Assembly: GCF_019967995.1 (NCBI RefSeq)
Contig: NZ_CP065377.1
Coordinates: forward strand, 248,001-312,000
DNA: 64,000 nucleotides
Reading direction: 5' to 3'
DNA from: Faecalibacterium prausnitzii
Lineage (GTDB): Bacteria > Bacillota > Clostridia > Oscillospirales > Ruminococcaceae
The position numbers and the translations under genes were made by a program. Shown piece by piece: positions 1 through 8,015 of this stretch. The notes under the pieces are model-generated. The model saw only the letters and a program-made list of their open reading frames with translations, ran no database searches and had not been told where the DNA came from. Every line of letters begins with the position of its first letter. Position 1 is the stretch's first letter.

Positions 1-140
1 GTGGACGGCCCTTCCACACACCAATCCATGAATTGCCGGATGTCCTTGATCTCCATGCCAGCCTTTTTCAGACATTCAATGACCCGGAGCGCTTCAATCT
101 CTTTCTCGCTGAACTTCCGTATGCCGGACTTGCGCTCCAT
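1..140 (-). pseudogene. MerR-family regulator remnant, N-terminus missing (runs off the left edge)
   Basis: Read on the minus strand from an ATG at 140, the frame gives a clear MerR-family middle segment: MERKSGIRKFSEKEI, then ALRVIECLKKAGMEIKDI and RQFMDWC, which follow the HTH wing and lead into the effector part of MerR proteins. In intact family members this follows a segment of about 30 residues ending in TLRYYxxEGLFP. Here the same frame upstream reads only QGLFPG before the similarity stops, so the first recognition helix is absent. A terminator hairpin lies about 50 bases upstream. The 3' end lies outside the window, so I call it a truncated remnant. A frameshift further upstream or an unusual start cannot be fully excluded. 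Confidence 0.6.
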
Positions 141-192
141 TCCGGGGAAGAGCCCCTGCCCGCCACACCCGCGCAAGAACCAATAAACGCAC

Positions 193-220
193 GAAAGCCC
201 CGGCCGGAGCCGGGGCTTTC
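193..220 (-). terminator. Hairpin after the purine permease
   Basis: GAAAGCCCCGG pairs with CCGGGGCTTTC around a six-base loop, 20 bases after the permease stop codon. The T tract is weak, so it is a probable rather than certain intrinsic terminator. Confidence 0.6.
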
Positions 221-239
221 TGTTTACCGCAAATACCTG

Positions 240-1610
240 TTACAGCAGGATGTATTTCAGGATGAACAGAATGGTCAGCACATACATCAGGGGGCTGATC
301 TTCTTCTCCTTGGCCTTGCCGGTGATGACATTCAGCAGGGTCCAGGAGATGACACCAATGGCGATGCCCTCAGAGATGCTGTATGCAGTGGGCATTGCCA
401 GGATGGTCAGGAACGCAGGAATGCCCTCAGCAGGATCGTCGAACTCGATCTTCAGGGCAGAACCCATCATGTAGAAGCCAACGATGATCAGGGCCGGAGC
501 GGTCGCAAAGCTGGGGATGGTCAGGAACAGGGGGCTGAACACCACAGCCAGCAGGAACAGCACACCGGTGGTCATGGAGGTCAGGCCGGTGCGGCCGCCC
601 TCGGTCACGCCGGAAGCGCTCTCGACGAAGGTGGTGGTGGTGGAGGTGCCCAGCACGGCACCGGCGCAGGTGGCGATGGAGTCGGCCATCAGCGCGCCCT
701 TGATATTGGGCAGCTTGCCCTCCTCATCCAGCATGTCGGCCTTGGAAGCAACACCGATCAGGGTGCCCAGGGTATCAAACAGGTCAACGAAGAGGAAGGA
801 GAACATAACGGCGAAGAAGTTCAGGATGCCCACGCCGGAGAAATCGGTCTTGAACACCTGACCAAAGGTCTTGCCCAGAGCAGAGAAATCGAAGCTGATG
901 AAGCTGGTGGGGATGACACTGTACATGCCGGCATCGGGGTTGGGGATGTAGATGCCGGTCAGCTCGCAGAGGATGCCCAGCACCCAGGTGATGAGGATGC
1001 CGTACAGGATGCCGCCCTTGACTTTTTTGACCAGCAGGACGGCGGTGATAAGCACGCCCACCAGAGTGAGGATCGCACCCACGCCGATGCTGTGGAAGGT
1101 CTCACCCTTAAAGTGCTGATAGGTGACAAGGGTGGAATCGCTGTTCACGATCAGCTTTGCGTTCTGAAGGCCGACGAAAGCAACGAACAGGCCGATGCCC
1201 ACGCTGACAGCGCTCTTCAGGGTCATGGGGATGGCATTGAAGATGGCCTCACGCACATTGGTCAGGCTCAGCACGATGAAGATGATGCCCTCCACAAAAA
1301 CGGCCATCAGGGCCAGCTGCCAGCTGTAACCCATGGTCAGGACGACCGTGTAGGAGAAGTAGGCGTTCAGGCCCATGCCGGGAGCCAGAGCGAACGGATA
1401 GTTGGCCAGCAGAGCCATCAGGGCAGTGCCGATGAAAGATGCCAGCGAAGTTGCGATCAGGACCGCATTGGCATCCATGCCCGAAGCGGACAGGATGCTG
1501 GGATTGACCGCAAGGATGTAGGCCATCGTCATAAAGGTGGTGACACCCGCCATGAGTTCGGTCTTGACATCGGTGTGGTTTTCTTTCAGGTGAAAGATCT
1601 TTTCTAACAT
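240..1610 (-). CDS. NCS2-family purine permease (AzgA / PbuG type)
   Basis: A polytopic membrane protein of 456 residues, the usual length for AzgA-like adenine/guanine/hypoxanthine permeases. The N-terminus carries the family signature (KTELMAGVTTFMTMAYI near residue 16, then LAVNPSIL), followed by alternating hydrophobic helices and a QNAKLI segment in the middle. These proteins import nucleobases with protons across the cytoplasmic membrane. The start at 1610 is chosen because AGGAGGA lies 6 bases upstream; longer in-frame readings have no ribosome site. The gene stands alone, with its own promoter and a downstream hairpin. The exact base transported cannot be read from sequence. No purine riboswitch was recognised in the leader. 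Confidence 0.9.
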   Translation of the reverse strand: MLEKIFHLKENHTDVKTELMAGVTTFMTMAYILAVNPSILSASGMDANAVLIATSLASFIGTALMALLANYPFALAPGMGLNAYFSYTVVLTMGYSWQLALMAVFVEGIIFIVLSLTNVREAIFNAIPMTLKSAVSVGIGLFVAFVGLQNAKLIVNSDSTLVTYQHFKGETFHSIGVGAILTLVGVLITAVLLVKKVKGGILYGILITWVLGILCELTGIYIPNPDAGMYSVIPTSFISFDFSALGKTFGQVFKTDFSGVGILNFFAVMFSFLFVDLFDTLGTLIGVASKADMLDEEGKLPNIKGALMADSIATCAGAVLGTSTTTTFVESASGVTEGGRTGLTSMTTGVLFLLAVVFSPLFLTIPSFATAPALIIVGFYMMGSALKIEFDDPAEGIPAFLTILAMPTAYSISEGIAIGVISWTLLNVITGKAKEKKISPLMYVLTILFILKYILL

Positions 1611-1679
1611 GAAAGTTCCTCCTGTGTTATAGCAAAAATAAAAACAGCCGCGTGGGAACCGGCGGAACGAACAGCACCC

Positions 1680-1708
1680 ATTGTAGCAGAACCGTTCCCA
1701 CCTGTCCA
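1680..1708 (-). promoter_or_regulatory. Promoter of the purine permease with flanking inverted repeat
   Basis: TGGACA (1703-1708) and TACAAT (1680-1685) are separated by 17 bases, and a TG precedes the -10 box as in extended -10 promoters. An 8-bp inverted repeat, GTGGGAAC (1652-1659) and GTTCCCAC (1694-1701), brackets the -10 element and could be an operator or a leader stem. Confidence 0.65.
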
Positions 1709-1839
1709 TGGACGAAACACAGAAAATTCACGAAAAGTTCAAACTTTCTTGTATGGGTATGACTTATCCGAAGGCTTTTTGGCGTTTTATGGAAATTTTT
1801 ACAGAGTGGACATCGAAGATTTCATCAACCTCCGAGATC

Positions 1840-1957
1840 TTAAAATTTTCCGTCATAATAAAAGCTGCTCACAGGCATATTGCGCGCTTCATGCTGTTCC
1901 CGCGTGCTGACCCTTATATACCCATAGTCTGTATTTGATTTGCGATAAAATCGACCT
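1840..1957 (-). pseudogene. Serine recombinase (resolvase) N-terminal fragment
   Basis: The minus-strand frame reads DYGYIRVSTREQHEARN and then a stop about 12 codons later. GYIRVSTREQ is the diagnostic N-terminal motif of small serine recombinases, with the catalytic serine in RVST. An AGGAGG site lies just upstream, but no start codon is in frame with the motif and the catalytic domain ends after about 30 residues. This is a decayed remnant of a mobile element beside a tRNA gene. The rest of this stretch (1740-1840) shows nothing I can recognise. Confidence 0.7.
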
Positions 1958-1997
1958 CCTATTCACAAAAAAGCGCCCCCGCTCACTGCGATCTTAC

Positions 1998-2045
1998 TGA
2001 TATGTACCCCTAATACTGTGTGTCCGGTATTAGGGGTACATATCA
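1998..2045. repeat. Perfect 19-bp inverted repeat next to tRNA-Lys
   Basis: TGATATGTACCCCTAATAC (1998-2016) is exactly complementary to 2027-2045, with a 10-base spacer. It is followed by three spaced copies of GTGTGC (2054, 2065, 2075). No T tract follows either arm, so it is not an obvious terminator. With the resolvase fragment on one side and tRNA-Lys on the other, it may be an end or recombination site of a lost element. Confidence 0.7.
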
Positions 2046-2091
2046 TCCCGCCGGTGTGCAAAAAGTGTGCAAAGGTGTGCAAGCATCCAGA

Positions 2092-2134
2092 AAAAGGAAA
2101 ATCCCACGAGGAATCTTACGATTCTTCGTGGGAT
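2092..2134 (-). terminator. Terminator of tRNA-Lys
   Basis: A hairpin with arms ATCCCACGA and TCGTGGGAT (2101-2133), plus an inner GAATC/GATTC pairing, is followed on the minus strand by a T-rich run. It lies directly behind the CCA end of the tRNA. Confidence 0.85.
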
Positions 2135-2136
2135 TT

Positions 2137-2212
2137 TGGTGCGCTCGAGGGAACTCGAATCCCTGGCCCTCTGATTAAAAGTCAGATGCTCTACCGGCTG
2201 AGCTACGAGCGC
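2137..2212 (-). tRNA. tRNA-Lys (anticodon TTT)
   Basis: A 76-nt cloverleaf. The 7-bp acceptor stem is GCGCTCG with CGAGCGC, followed by discriminator A and an encoded CCA (2139-2137). The D-arm reads TAGCTCAGCCGGTAGAGCA, the anticodon loop CTTTTAA gives anticodon TTT, and the T-arm contains GGTTCGAG-type sequence (GATTCGAGTTC). It is transcribed alone on the minus strand with its own terminator. tRNA genes are common integration sites, which fits the recombinase remnant next to it. Confidence 0.97.
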
Positions 2213-2445
2213 ATACTGTATTTGTACAATATCAGAAATATTGCCGTATAATATTACCACAACTGCGGCCAAAAAGCAAGGCTTCGCGGCAAAAAAACTT
2301 TCTTTCACAAAAATGGGCCATGCCGGACGCAAACTTTCCCTTTACAAATCCGGTAAGAATCAGTACAATCAAATCAAGTATCGTTTACGATGGTCCCGGC
2401 CGTGCCGTGTGCACACAGGCCGCTGCGATAGGAGGTCTTTTTCTG

Positions 2446-3717
2446 ATGAAAATTTCTCGACGGTCCGTACTTCGTTACACAGGTCTGACTGCGGCCTGGC
2501 TGACCCTGACCGGCTGCGCCCCCACCGGGAATGCGAGCCTTGGCGGCTGCCTGCCCGGCTGGCTGAAAAAGGTGCTGCGCGTGCCTTCGTCTGACGCCTC
2601 TTCGGCCAGCTCATCGGCTGCATCTTCGGCAGCCTCTTCGGCGGCGTCCAGCGAGGCCGCTGCATCGTCTGAGCTGGCGGCATCCTCGCTGCCGGGCGTC
2701 GAACAGCCGGAGGCTGCGGGCAGCGCGCTGCCCGCCTACGACGCCGACCCGCTGACTGGCGAGGCCCGCAGCACCGACGGCCGCATCGTGGGCGTCATGG
2801 TCAACAACATCTGCAATTCCGAGCGGCAGAACGCCCGCCCGCAGCGCGGCATTGGTTCGGCCGACCTGCTCATTGAGAGCAAGGTCGAGGGCGGCATCAC
2901 CCGCTTCTGCGCGCTCTATTCCAATGTGAACAACATCCCGGAGATCGGCCCCATCCGCTCCGGCCGCGACCAGTTCCTGCAGCTGCTCATGCCCTGGAAT
3001 GCACTGTACTACCACGACGGCGAGAGCATCTTCTGCACCCAGTTCATCCACGTGTACAACTACTCCGGCCTGAACATCGGCGGCAAAAATTACTTCAATA
3101 CGCCGGTCCATCCGCATGTGGCCCACCGCATCAAGCGAAATGAGAACGTCGCCTACGAGCACACCGAGTTCACCTCGGCCAAGGAAATCAGGCAGGCGGC
3201 TGCTGACGCCGGCATCGGCCTGACCTATCCGTACGAGGGCACCTTCTTCCGCTTTGCCGACTACCGCACCGATGCCGTGAACGACCTGGCCGACACGCCC
3301 TCGGCCCGGAGCATCCTCATCACCTATTCGGCCAGCTATAAGACGAGCTTTGCCTACAACAGCTGGAACCGGAACTATAAGATGTCCATGTACAGCAGCC
3401 GCACCAAGAAATTCGAGTCTGCGGTGGACGAGCTGACCGGCAAACAGCTGACCTTTGCGAACGTCGTGGTCTGCTTTGCCAACATCGCTGCCTACGCAGG
3501 CGACTCCCACGATGTGCAGGAAGTCCAGTACGTCGAGGGCGGACAGGCCTATCTCTTCACCAGCGGCGGCGTCCAGACGGGCCGTTGGGAGAAGGATCAT
3601 CCCACCCATCCCATCCGGCTCTACACCGACGCAGGCGAAGAGATGACCCTGAACCGGGGCAAGACCTACTTCGCCCTTGTGGATAACGATGAGTGGAGCA
3701 ACTTCAGCTATCAGTAA
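2446..3717 (+). CDS. DUF3048 (YerB-like) lipoprotein
   Basis: A 423-residue exported protein. The N-terminus combines a twin-arginine-like motif (SRRSVL, residues 4-9) with a lipobox ending at Cys24 (LTGC), so it is probably a membrane-anchored lipoprotein on the outer face. A Ser/Ala-rich linker follows, then the DUF3048 core: GVMVNN, ARPQRGIGSADLLIE, VEGGITRF and EIGPIRSGR are family hallmarks. The C-terminal half ends in the second DUF3048 subdomain. The function of YerB-like proteins is not established. The start at 2446 has AGGAGG upstream; the longer in-frame reading from 2320 has none. It is followed 36 bp later by a divergent paralogue, probably in the same operon. Confidence 0.88.
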   Translation: MKISRRSVLRYTGLTAAWLTLTGCAPTGNASLGGCLPGWLKKVLRVPSSDASSASSSAASSAASSAASSEAAASSELAASSLPGVEQPEAAGSALPAYDADPLTGEARSTDGRIVGVMVNNICNSERQNARPQRGIGSADLLIESKVEGGITRFCALYSNVNNIPEIGPIRSGRDQFLQLLMPWNALYYHDGESIFCTQFIHVYNYSGLNIGGKNYFNTPVHPHVAHRIKRNENVAYEHTEFTSAKEIRQAAADAGIGLTYPYEGTFFRFADYRTDAVNDLADTPSARSILITYSASYKTSFAYNSWNRNYKMSMYSSRTKKFESAVDELTGKQLTFANVVVCFANIAAYAGDSHDVQEVQYVEGGQAYLFTSGGVQTGRWEKDHPTHPIRLYTDAGEEMTLNRGKTYFALVDNDEWSNFSYQ

Positions 3718-3753
3718 GACCAGCCCTGCGCTGCGGGGCAGAAGAGGAACAAG

Positions 3754-4860
3754 ATGAAATTTTGGAAGCGGACTGCTTTGTGCCTTGCGCTCTGCGCCGC
3801 GCTGCTGACCGGCTGCGTTCCCGCTGCGGACACCGCCTCTTCGGCGGCTCCCACCGACCCGCTCACCGGGCAGGAAGCGCTCTGGCCGGGGCAGCGCCCG
3901 GTGGCCGTCACGATCGAGAATGAGACGTCCAGCACCACCCAGTGGGGGCTTTCCTCGGCATCTCTGGTGCTGGAAGCTCTGACCGAGCCCCAGAGCGCCA
4001 CCAGCCTGTGCCTGGTCTACCCGGCCGTGGATGCTGTGCCGCAGGTCGGCCCGGTGGCCGCCGGGCAGGACCTTTACTGGCGGCTGCTCGTGGGGCAGCA
4101 GGTGCTGCCCGTCCAGCGCGGCGGCGGCGCCTTTGACCAGAACTATCTGGACTATTACTCCCTGCGCGCGGTCGATGCGCTGGAAGTGGGCACCAACGCC
4201 TTCACCTGCGACACCACCTGGACCAGCCACCCGCTGTGGCGCACCAGCGGCAATGCGCTGGCCGGGGTGCTGCGCAGCCTGAACATCTCCTCCGCCCTGT
4301 CGGAGTCCCGCCTGACCGACGCTGCTTCCAGCGCCGCCGGGGAGAGCGAGAGCGAAGCATCCCCCACCCTGTCCGTCCCGCCGCTGCTGCCCCAGCAGAC
4401 GGAAGGCAAGCTGCCCGACGCCTCCGCTGCCGATGCCGCCCGCGTTCAGGTCCAGTTCGGTGCGGACAACGCCACCGGCTTTGTTTACGACGCTGACAGC
4501 GGCACCTACAAAATGCTCCATGCCGACGGCACCCCCCAGTTGGATGCCAACAACAGCCAGCAGGCCGGTTTTGACAACCTGCTCATTCTGTTCAGCGCCT
4601 CTTCCCTGCGGGACGACGGCCTCACGCTGGACTACGACCTGAGCATGGGCGGCGGCGTCTGGCTCAACGGCGGGCATCTATGGACCCTGACCTGGACGCA
4701 GGGCAGCGACTCCACCTTCGCCTTTTACGATGCCGACGGCCGGCCCTTCAACCTGCTGGCCGGCCGGAGCTATCTGGCCCTCGTTTCCAGCCTGACCGGT
4801 CAGGAACTCACCGTGACCAATTCCGCCGGGGAAGCCCTGACCGCCGCATCGGCCCCCTGA
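3754..4860 (+). CDS. DUF3048-related lipoprotein, divergent paralogue
   Basis: A 368-residue predicted lipoprotein: a hydrophobic signal ends in LLTGC with Cys21. The body matches the upstream DUF3048 protein in layout (DPLTGQ, RPVAVTIEN, SASLVLEA, a VGPVAAGQ counterpart of IGPIRSGR). It has lost the conserved arginines of that motif and the ARPQ segment. It therefore looks like a degenerated tandem duplicate, perhaps a partner subunit. The middle region is rich in Ser/Ala/Glu and probably disordered. Spacing to the gene before is 36 bp and a terminator follows at 4869. No function is known. Confidence 0.7.
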   Translation: MKFWKRTALCLALCAALLTGCVPAADTASSAAPTDPLTGQEALWPGQRPVAVTIENETSSTTQWGLSSASLVLEALTEPQSATSLCLVYPAVDAVPQVGPVAAGQDLYWRLLVGQQVLPVQRGGGAFDQNYLDYYSLRAVDALEVGTNAFTCDTTWTSHPLWRTSGNALAGVLRSLNISSALSESRLTDAASSAAGESESEASPTLSVPPLLPQQTEGKLPDASAADAARVQVQFGADNATGFVYDADSGTYKMLHADGTPQLDANNSQQAGFDNLLILFSASSLRDDGLTLDYDLSMGGGVWLNGGHLWTLTWTQGSDSTFAFYDADGRPFNLLAGRSYLALVSSLTGQELTVTNSAGEALTAASAP

Positions 4861-4868
4861 CAGACAGC

Positions 4869-4903
4869 AAAAAATCCCCCGTGCCATGCACGAGGGATTT
4901 TTT
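4869..4903. terminator. Bidirectional terminator between convergent genes
   Basis: A hairpin with A-tract and T-tract flanks: AAAAAATCCC, then GTGC/GCAC pairing, then GGGATTTTTTT. It serves the DUF3048 pair on the plus strand and the exported protein gene on the minus strand. Confidence 0.85.
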
Positions 4904-4915
4904 TGTGTCATCTCA

Positions 4916-5521
4916 TTACAGGTCCACGACGCTGCCGACCTCGGCAGGGGTCGTGGGCACCGCGCCCAGCTGGACTTCGTCCATGTCCCGGCGCACCACA
5001 AAGTGCATCGTCTGGCCGGAGGCAAAATCGGGCTGGTAGGTCAGCTCCAGCGTGTTCCAGTCCTCCGGCGTCTCGCAGAAGCAGTGGAGCATGGCCCCGC
5101 GCCCTGCGGCCAGATTCAGCGTAAAGGCCGAGGCATCCGCCGCGTTCTCGCCATAGAGCGGGGCTGCAAAGCTGCCGCAGCGCACAGGCTGGCCGTCGCA
5201 GACGGCCGTTAAGCCGGTGCCCAGGCGGTACAGCTCTTCGGTCGTGGTCATCTCGCGGCTCTGCAGATAGCTCGTGCCCACGGCCAGCGCCTTTGCCGAG
5301 AGGTTCTCCACCGACAGATACACCAGGGTGCTGCCCAGTTCCGGCGCGGGGGCATAGCCCAGCAGCTCCACAGCGGCCTTGCCGTCCAGCAGGGCCGGTT
5401 CGCCCTCGTAGCAGGGGGCCAGCGCTGCAGCCGAAACACCGGTGAGCAGGGCAGCCGCCAGACTGACTGCACCAGAGCCGGCACATTTCAGGAACGAGCG
5501 GCGGGACAGAGATTGTGACAT
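4916..5521 (-). CDS. Exported protein with SRRSFLK signal, family member 1
   Basis: A 201-residue protein of unknown function. Residues 6-12 read SRRSFLK, the consensus of a twin-arginine signal, followed by a hydrophobic stretch. The lipobox position has LLTGV instead of a cysteine, so this member is probably cleaved or anchored differently from its two relatives at 7387 and 8167. The mature part is likely a beta-sandwich, and near the C-terminus LTYQPDFASGQTMHFVV parallels VTYNPTFASGKSITFVM of the member at 7387. Its promoter is nearly the same as that of the 8167 gene. I infer a paralogous secreted family. Function unknown. Confidence 0.75.
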   Translation of the reverse strand: MSQSLSRRSFLKCAGSGAVSLAAALLTGVSAAALAPCYEGEPALLDGKAAVELLGYAPAPELGSTLVYLSVENLSAKALAVGTSYLQSREMTTTEELYRLGTGLTAVCDGQPVRCGSFAAPLYGENAADASAFTLNLAAGRGAMLHCFCETPEDWNTLELTYQPDFASGQTMHFVVRRDMDEVQLGAVPTTPAEVGSVVDL

Positions 5522-5561
5522 CGGGGATTCCTCCTAACAGCGGAAAAATAGTTCTCTCTAT

Positions 5562-5590
5562 ACAATAGTAAATTCCGGACAGCCTGTCAA
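5562..5590 (-). promoter_or_regulatory. Promoter of exported protein gene 1
   Basis: TTGACA (5585-5590), 17 bases, then TATTGT (5562-5567) continuing as TATTGTATAG. The same -10 context occurs before the paralogue at 8167. Confidence 0.7.
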
Positions 5591-5618
5591 GGTCTTTGCC
5601 CGGAATTTTACCGTGTAT

Positions 5619-6293
5619 TTACTCGTATGCCTCGTTTTCCTCGGACTCCGCCTGGCCGCGCAGGGTATCGGCGTAGCCGAAGGGCACAATATCGATGGCC
5701 TCCACCAGACGGTCCCGCATCCAGAGCTGAACGTCCGTCTGGACAGTGTAGCCGCAGCCGGGGTCTGCCATCCACTGTTCCGGGTGGCGGGAGGGCAGGG
5801 CCCGCTGGCTGAGCATGCTCATGATGACGCCGCCGTGGGTCACGCAGGCCGCCTCGGTAACATCCATCCGGATCATATACTCAAACAGCTTGAGCAGGGT
5901 CTCCGAGCAGCGGGCATGGAACGCTTCGGTCGGCTCCGCGCCTTCGGGTACAAAGCCGGAGCCGGGGGTGATCCACTTCTTGAAGTCTTCGTTCTTGACC
6001 AGCTCCTTCACGGGGAGGTTCTCAAAGACGCCGAAGCCCGCCTCCCGCAGGTCGTGGACCGAGAACTGATGGGCCGCGTTGGGGAAGAGGATGTTCGCCG
6101 TCTCCACGGCGCGCATCAGCGGCGAGGAGAACACGGTGTCCACCTGGGGGTACTCGAACCGCTCCTTCAGGTCGGCCAGCTGGGCGCGGCCTTCGTCGCA
6201 CAGGGGGATGTCCGTTCCGCTGCCGATGTACAGCCCCTGGAGGTTGCCCGCCGTGATACCGTGGCGGATCAGATGCAGTTTGAATGTTTTCAT
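5619..6293 (-). CDS. Histidine phosphatase family protein (phosphoglycerate mutase-like)
   Basis: A 224-residue cytosolic protein of the branch of the histidine phosphatase superfamily that includes cofactor-dependent phosphoglycerate mutase and alpha-ribazole phosphatase. The catalytic RHG motif is at residues 10-12 (LIRHG). SSPLMRAVETA supplies the second arginine and a glutamate downstream, and VTHGG supplies the second histidine. The substrate cannot be decided from sequence; the length fits small-metabolite phosphatases rather than glycolytic mutase. It is divergent from the XRE gene across a 283-bp intergenic region and appears to be a single-gene unit. Confidence 0.85.
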   Translation of the reverse strand: MKTFKLHLIRHGITAGNLQGLYIGSGTDIPLCDEGRAQLADLKERFEYPQVDTVFSSPLMRAVETANILFPNAAHQFSVHDLREAGFGVFENLPVKELVKNEDFKKWITPGSGFVPEGAEPTEAFHARCSETLLKLFEYMIRMDVTEAACVTHGGVIMSMLSQRALPSRHPEQWMADPGCGYTVQTDVQLWMRDRLVEAIDIVPFGYADTLRGQAESEENEAYE

Positions 6294-6450
6294 GGGTCAA
6301 AACACCTCGATTTTCGCAAAGATCGTCTCATTGTGCCCGTTTCTTCACGCCGGGCGCAATTTTCACGACCCCGGCGCGGCACAAAATATATACCAGTTGC
6401 CCCTTAGTTTAGCATAGATATGGTAGTCAGAGCAAGAGTTTTGACAAAAA

Positions 6451-6465
6451 TGACGAAATTCGTCA
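6451..6465. promoter_or_regulatory. Palindromic operator candidate TGACGAAATTCGTCA
   Basis: Perfect 7-bp arms around one central base, located about 25 bp upstream of the -35 box of the XRE gene. A further CGTCAT half site follows at about 6474. Sites of this kind next to an XRE gene often serve autoregulation; the link is inferred from position. Confidence 0.5.
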
Positions 6466-6488
6466 AAAAATTCCGTCATTTTGCTTGC

Positions 6489-6517
6489 TTTACAAGTCGT
6501 TTTCCGTTGTGTATAAT
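6489..6517 (+). promoter_or_regulatory. Promoter of the XRE regulator
   Basis: TTTACA (6489-6494), 17 bases, TATAAT (6512-6517), ending about 60 bp before the start codon. Confidence 0.75.
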
Positions 6518-6576
6518 CAACATGCTGTAAACCAAAAATCAAAGAAGTCTCATTTTTCACTGAGGAGCCAAAGATC

Positions 6577-7272
6577 ATGGAATTCAATCGTATCATCAAG
6601 CTGCTGCGCAAGGAGCGCGGCATCACCCAGAAACAGGCAGCGGAAGACCTCGGCGTCTCGCAGGCGCTGCTCTCCCACTACGAAAAGGGTATCCGCGAGT
6701 GCGGTCTGGATTTCGTGGTCCGTGTTGCAGATTACTATAATGTGTCCTGCGATTATCTGCTGGGCCGCTCGGCCGAGCGCAACGGCATGATGCTGACCGC
6801 CGATGAGCTGCCCAACCCCGACAAGATGAAGGACAACATCTATCACGGCAGCGTGCTGCCCACCATGAACAAAAAGCTGATCTCCAACAGCCTGAACGTG
6901 CTGTACGCCAAGATCGGTGAGTGCCACAGCAAGGCCCTGACCACCGAGGTCAGCAGCTACCTGATGATGGCCGTGGCCAAGATGTTCCGACTGCTCTACT
7001 CTGCGGAACCCCACAACGCCCAGAGCCTGTTCAGCGTGGAGGCCCGCCGCTGGCCCGGCTACGCCGATGCCGTGATGCGGATGAACGAGGCCAATGTGGA
7101 GGCCCTGCTGGCCGGTGAGAACGTCGGCGTCGGCGAGGGCGTCAAGGACCCGGCCTGCCTCTCCATGACCACCGAGAGCCTGACGCGGGAGTTCCCGCTC
7201 TATACCCCCAGCCTCTTAAATCTGGTCAAGACCAGCGAGACCCGCGTCAAGGGCCTCGGCCCGGAGCAGTAA
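6577..7272 (+). CDS. XRE-family transcriptional regulator
   Basis: A 231-residue protein. Residues 1-65 form a Cro/C1-type helix-turn-helix: IIKLLRKERGITQKQAAEDL, then GVSQALLSHYEKGIRE, then YYNVSCDYLLGRS. This is typical of small-molecule or developmental XRE regulators of Clostridia. The remaining 165 residues are helical with no recognised ligand domain. The start has GAGG-type sequence upstream and matches the family N-terminus. It has its own promoter and a palindrome upstream. A similar palindrome, GACGAAATTTCGTC, lies at 8016-8029 between the two lipoprotein genes downstream, so these genes may be targets. That is inference. Confidence 0.9.
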   Translation: MEFNRIIKLLRKERGITQKQAAEDLGVSQALLSHYEKGIRECGLDFVVRVADYYNVSCDYLLGRSAERNGMMLTADELPNPDKMKDNIYHGSVLPTMNKKLISNSLNVLYAKIGECHSKALTTEVSSYLMMAVAKMFRLLYSAEPHNAQSLFSVEARRWPGYADAVMRMNEANVEALLAGENVGVGEGVKDPACLSMTTESLTREFPLYTPSLLNLVKTSETRVKGLGPEQ

Positions 7273-7312
7273 GCCCCTGTGTGAAACTCGTGTTAATTTT
7301 TCCGCAAAAGGC

Positions 7313-7341
7313 TTGCACTTCCCGGCAAAAGATGTTATAAA
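7313..7341 (+). promoter_or_regulatory. Promoter of exported protein gene 2
   Basis: TTGCAC (7313-7318), 17 bases, TATAAA (7336-7341), about 45 bp upstream of the start codon. Confidence 0.65.
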
Positions 7342-7386
7342 CGAACCATAGAAGAAAAAGACTATGCCAATTAAGGAGGCAGTTTT

Positions 7387-8007
7387 ATGTCGAACAAGAT
7401 TTCCCGCCGCGCTTTTCTGAAGGTCACCGGCGTTTCTGCGCTTGCACTGGGTGCCGCATCCATGCTGGGCGGCTGCCAGTCTTCCAGCGGCTCTGTCGAG
7501 GTGAAGGTCGGCGATAAGGTCAGCAACTGGAACAACCTGGGCGTCCAGCTGTCCAGCGTCTTCACGCTGTCCGATGCACCCGATGTGGCTGGCCACCAGT
7601 ATGTCGCCGTTCTGGTCACGGCTGTCAACCGCTCCAAGACCGACAGCATGGCCATCGGCGCACAGAACATCGCGGAGATCGACGCCGCCTATCCCCTGAC
7701 CGATGAGGCGTCCCGCGCCGCCAACACCGCCCCCTACTTCCACGCGCTGTCCGCTTCCACCACCGACTTCACCGTCACCGTGGACGGCCAGGCTGCCGAG
7801 GCCGGCGCTTACGTCTCCCTGTACGACGCCGCCACGGAGAGCTTCTCCGATGCGCCCAGCCTGCCCCCGCAGGGCACCGGCTACATTGAGCTGGTCTGCA
7901 TGGTGCCCGCCGGCTGGCAGCAGATGACCGTGACCTACAACCCCACCTTCGCATCCGGCAAGAGCATCACCTTTGTGATGAGCGCTTCCGACCTGAAGAA
8001 CAGCTGA
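7387..8007 (+). CDS. Tat-type lipoprotein, family member 2
   Basis: A 206-residue protein. SRRAFLK sits at residues 6-12 and the lipobox ends LGGC with Cys30, so it is probably exported folded through a twin-arginine route and then lipidated. The mature part has alternating hydrophobic strands and a VTYNPTFASGKSITFVM segment near the end, shared with the gene at 4916. This layout resembles the DUF4352-like beta-sandwich lipoproteins of Firmicutes, but I cannot assign it firmly. AAGGAGG lies 8 bases upstream of the ATG. It is likely monocistronic. Confidence 0.8.
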   Translation: MSNKISRRAFLKVTGVSALALGAASMLGGCQSSSGSVEVKVGDKVSNWNNLGVQLSSVFTLSDAPDVAGHQYVAVLVTAVNRSKTDSMAIGAQNIAEIDAAYPLTDEASRAANTAPYFHALSASTTDFTVTVDGQAAEAGAYVSLYDAATESFSDAPSLPPQGTGYIELVCMVPAGWQQMTVTYNPTFASGKSITFVMSASDLKNS

Positions 8008-8015
8008 CCTTTTGG

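Noticed and set aside
1611..2000. Possible purine riboswitch upstream of the NCS2 permease
   Set aside because: The conserved three-way junction bases of purine riboswitches could not be found on the minus strand; only a normal promoter and an inverted repeat are visible.
1998..2045. Intrinsic terminator reading of the 19-bp inverted repeat
   Set aside because: Neither arm is followed by a T tract, and the tRNA already has its own terminator at 2092-2134.
2611..4677. Long minus-strand open frame of 688 codons opposite the DUF3048 genes
   Set aside because: Low-complexity Gly/Ala/Val/Arg translation with no motif and no ribosome site; it is the antisense shadow of two well-supported lipoprotein genes in GC-rich DNA.
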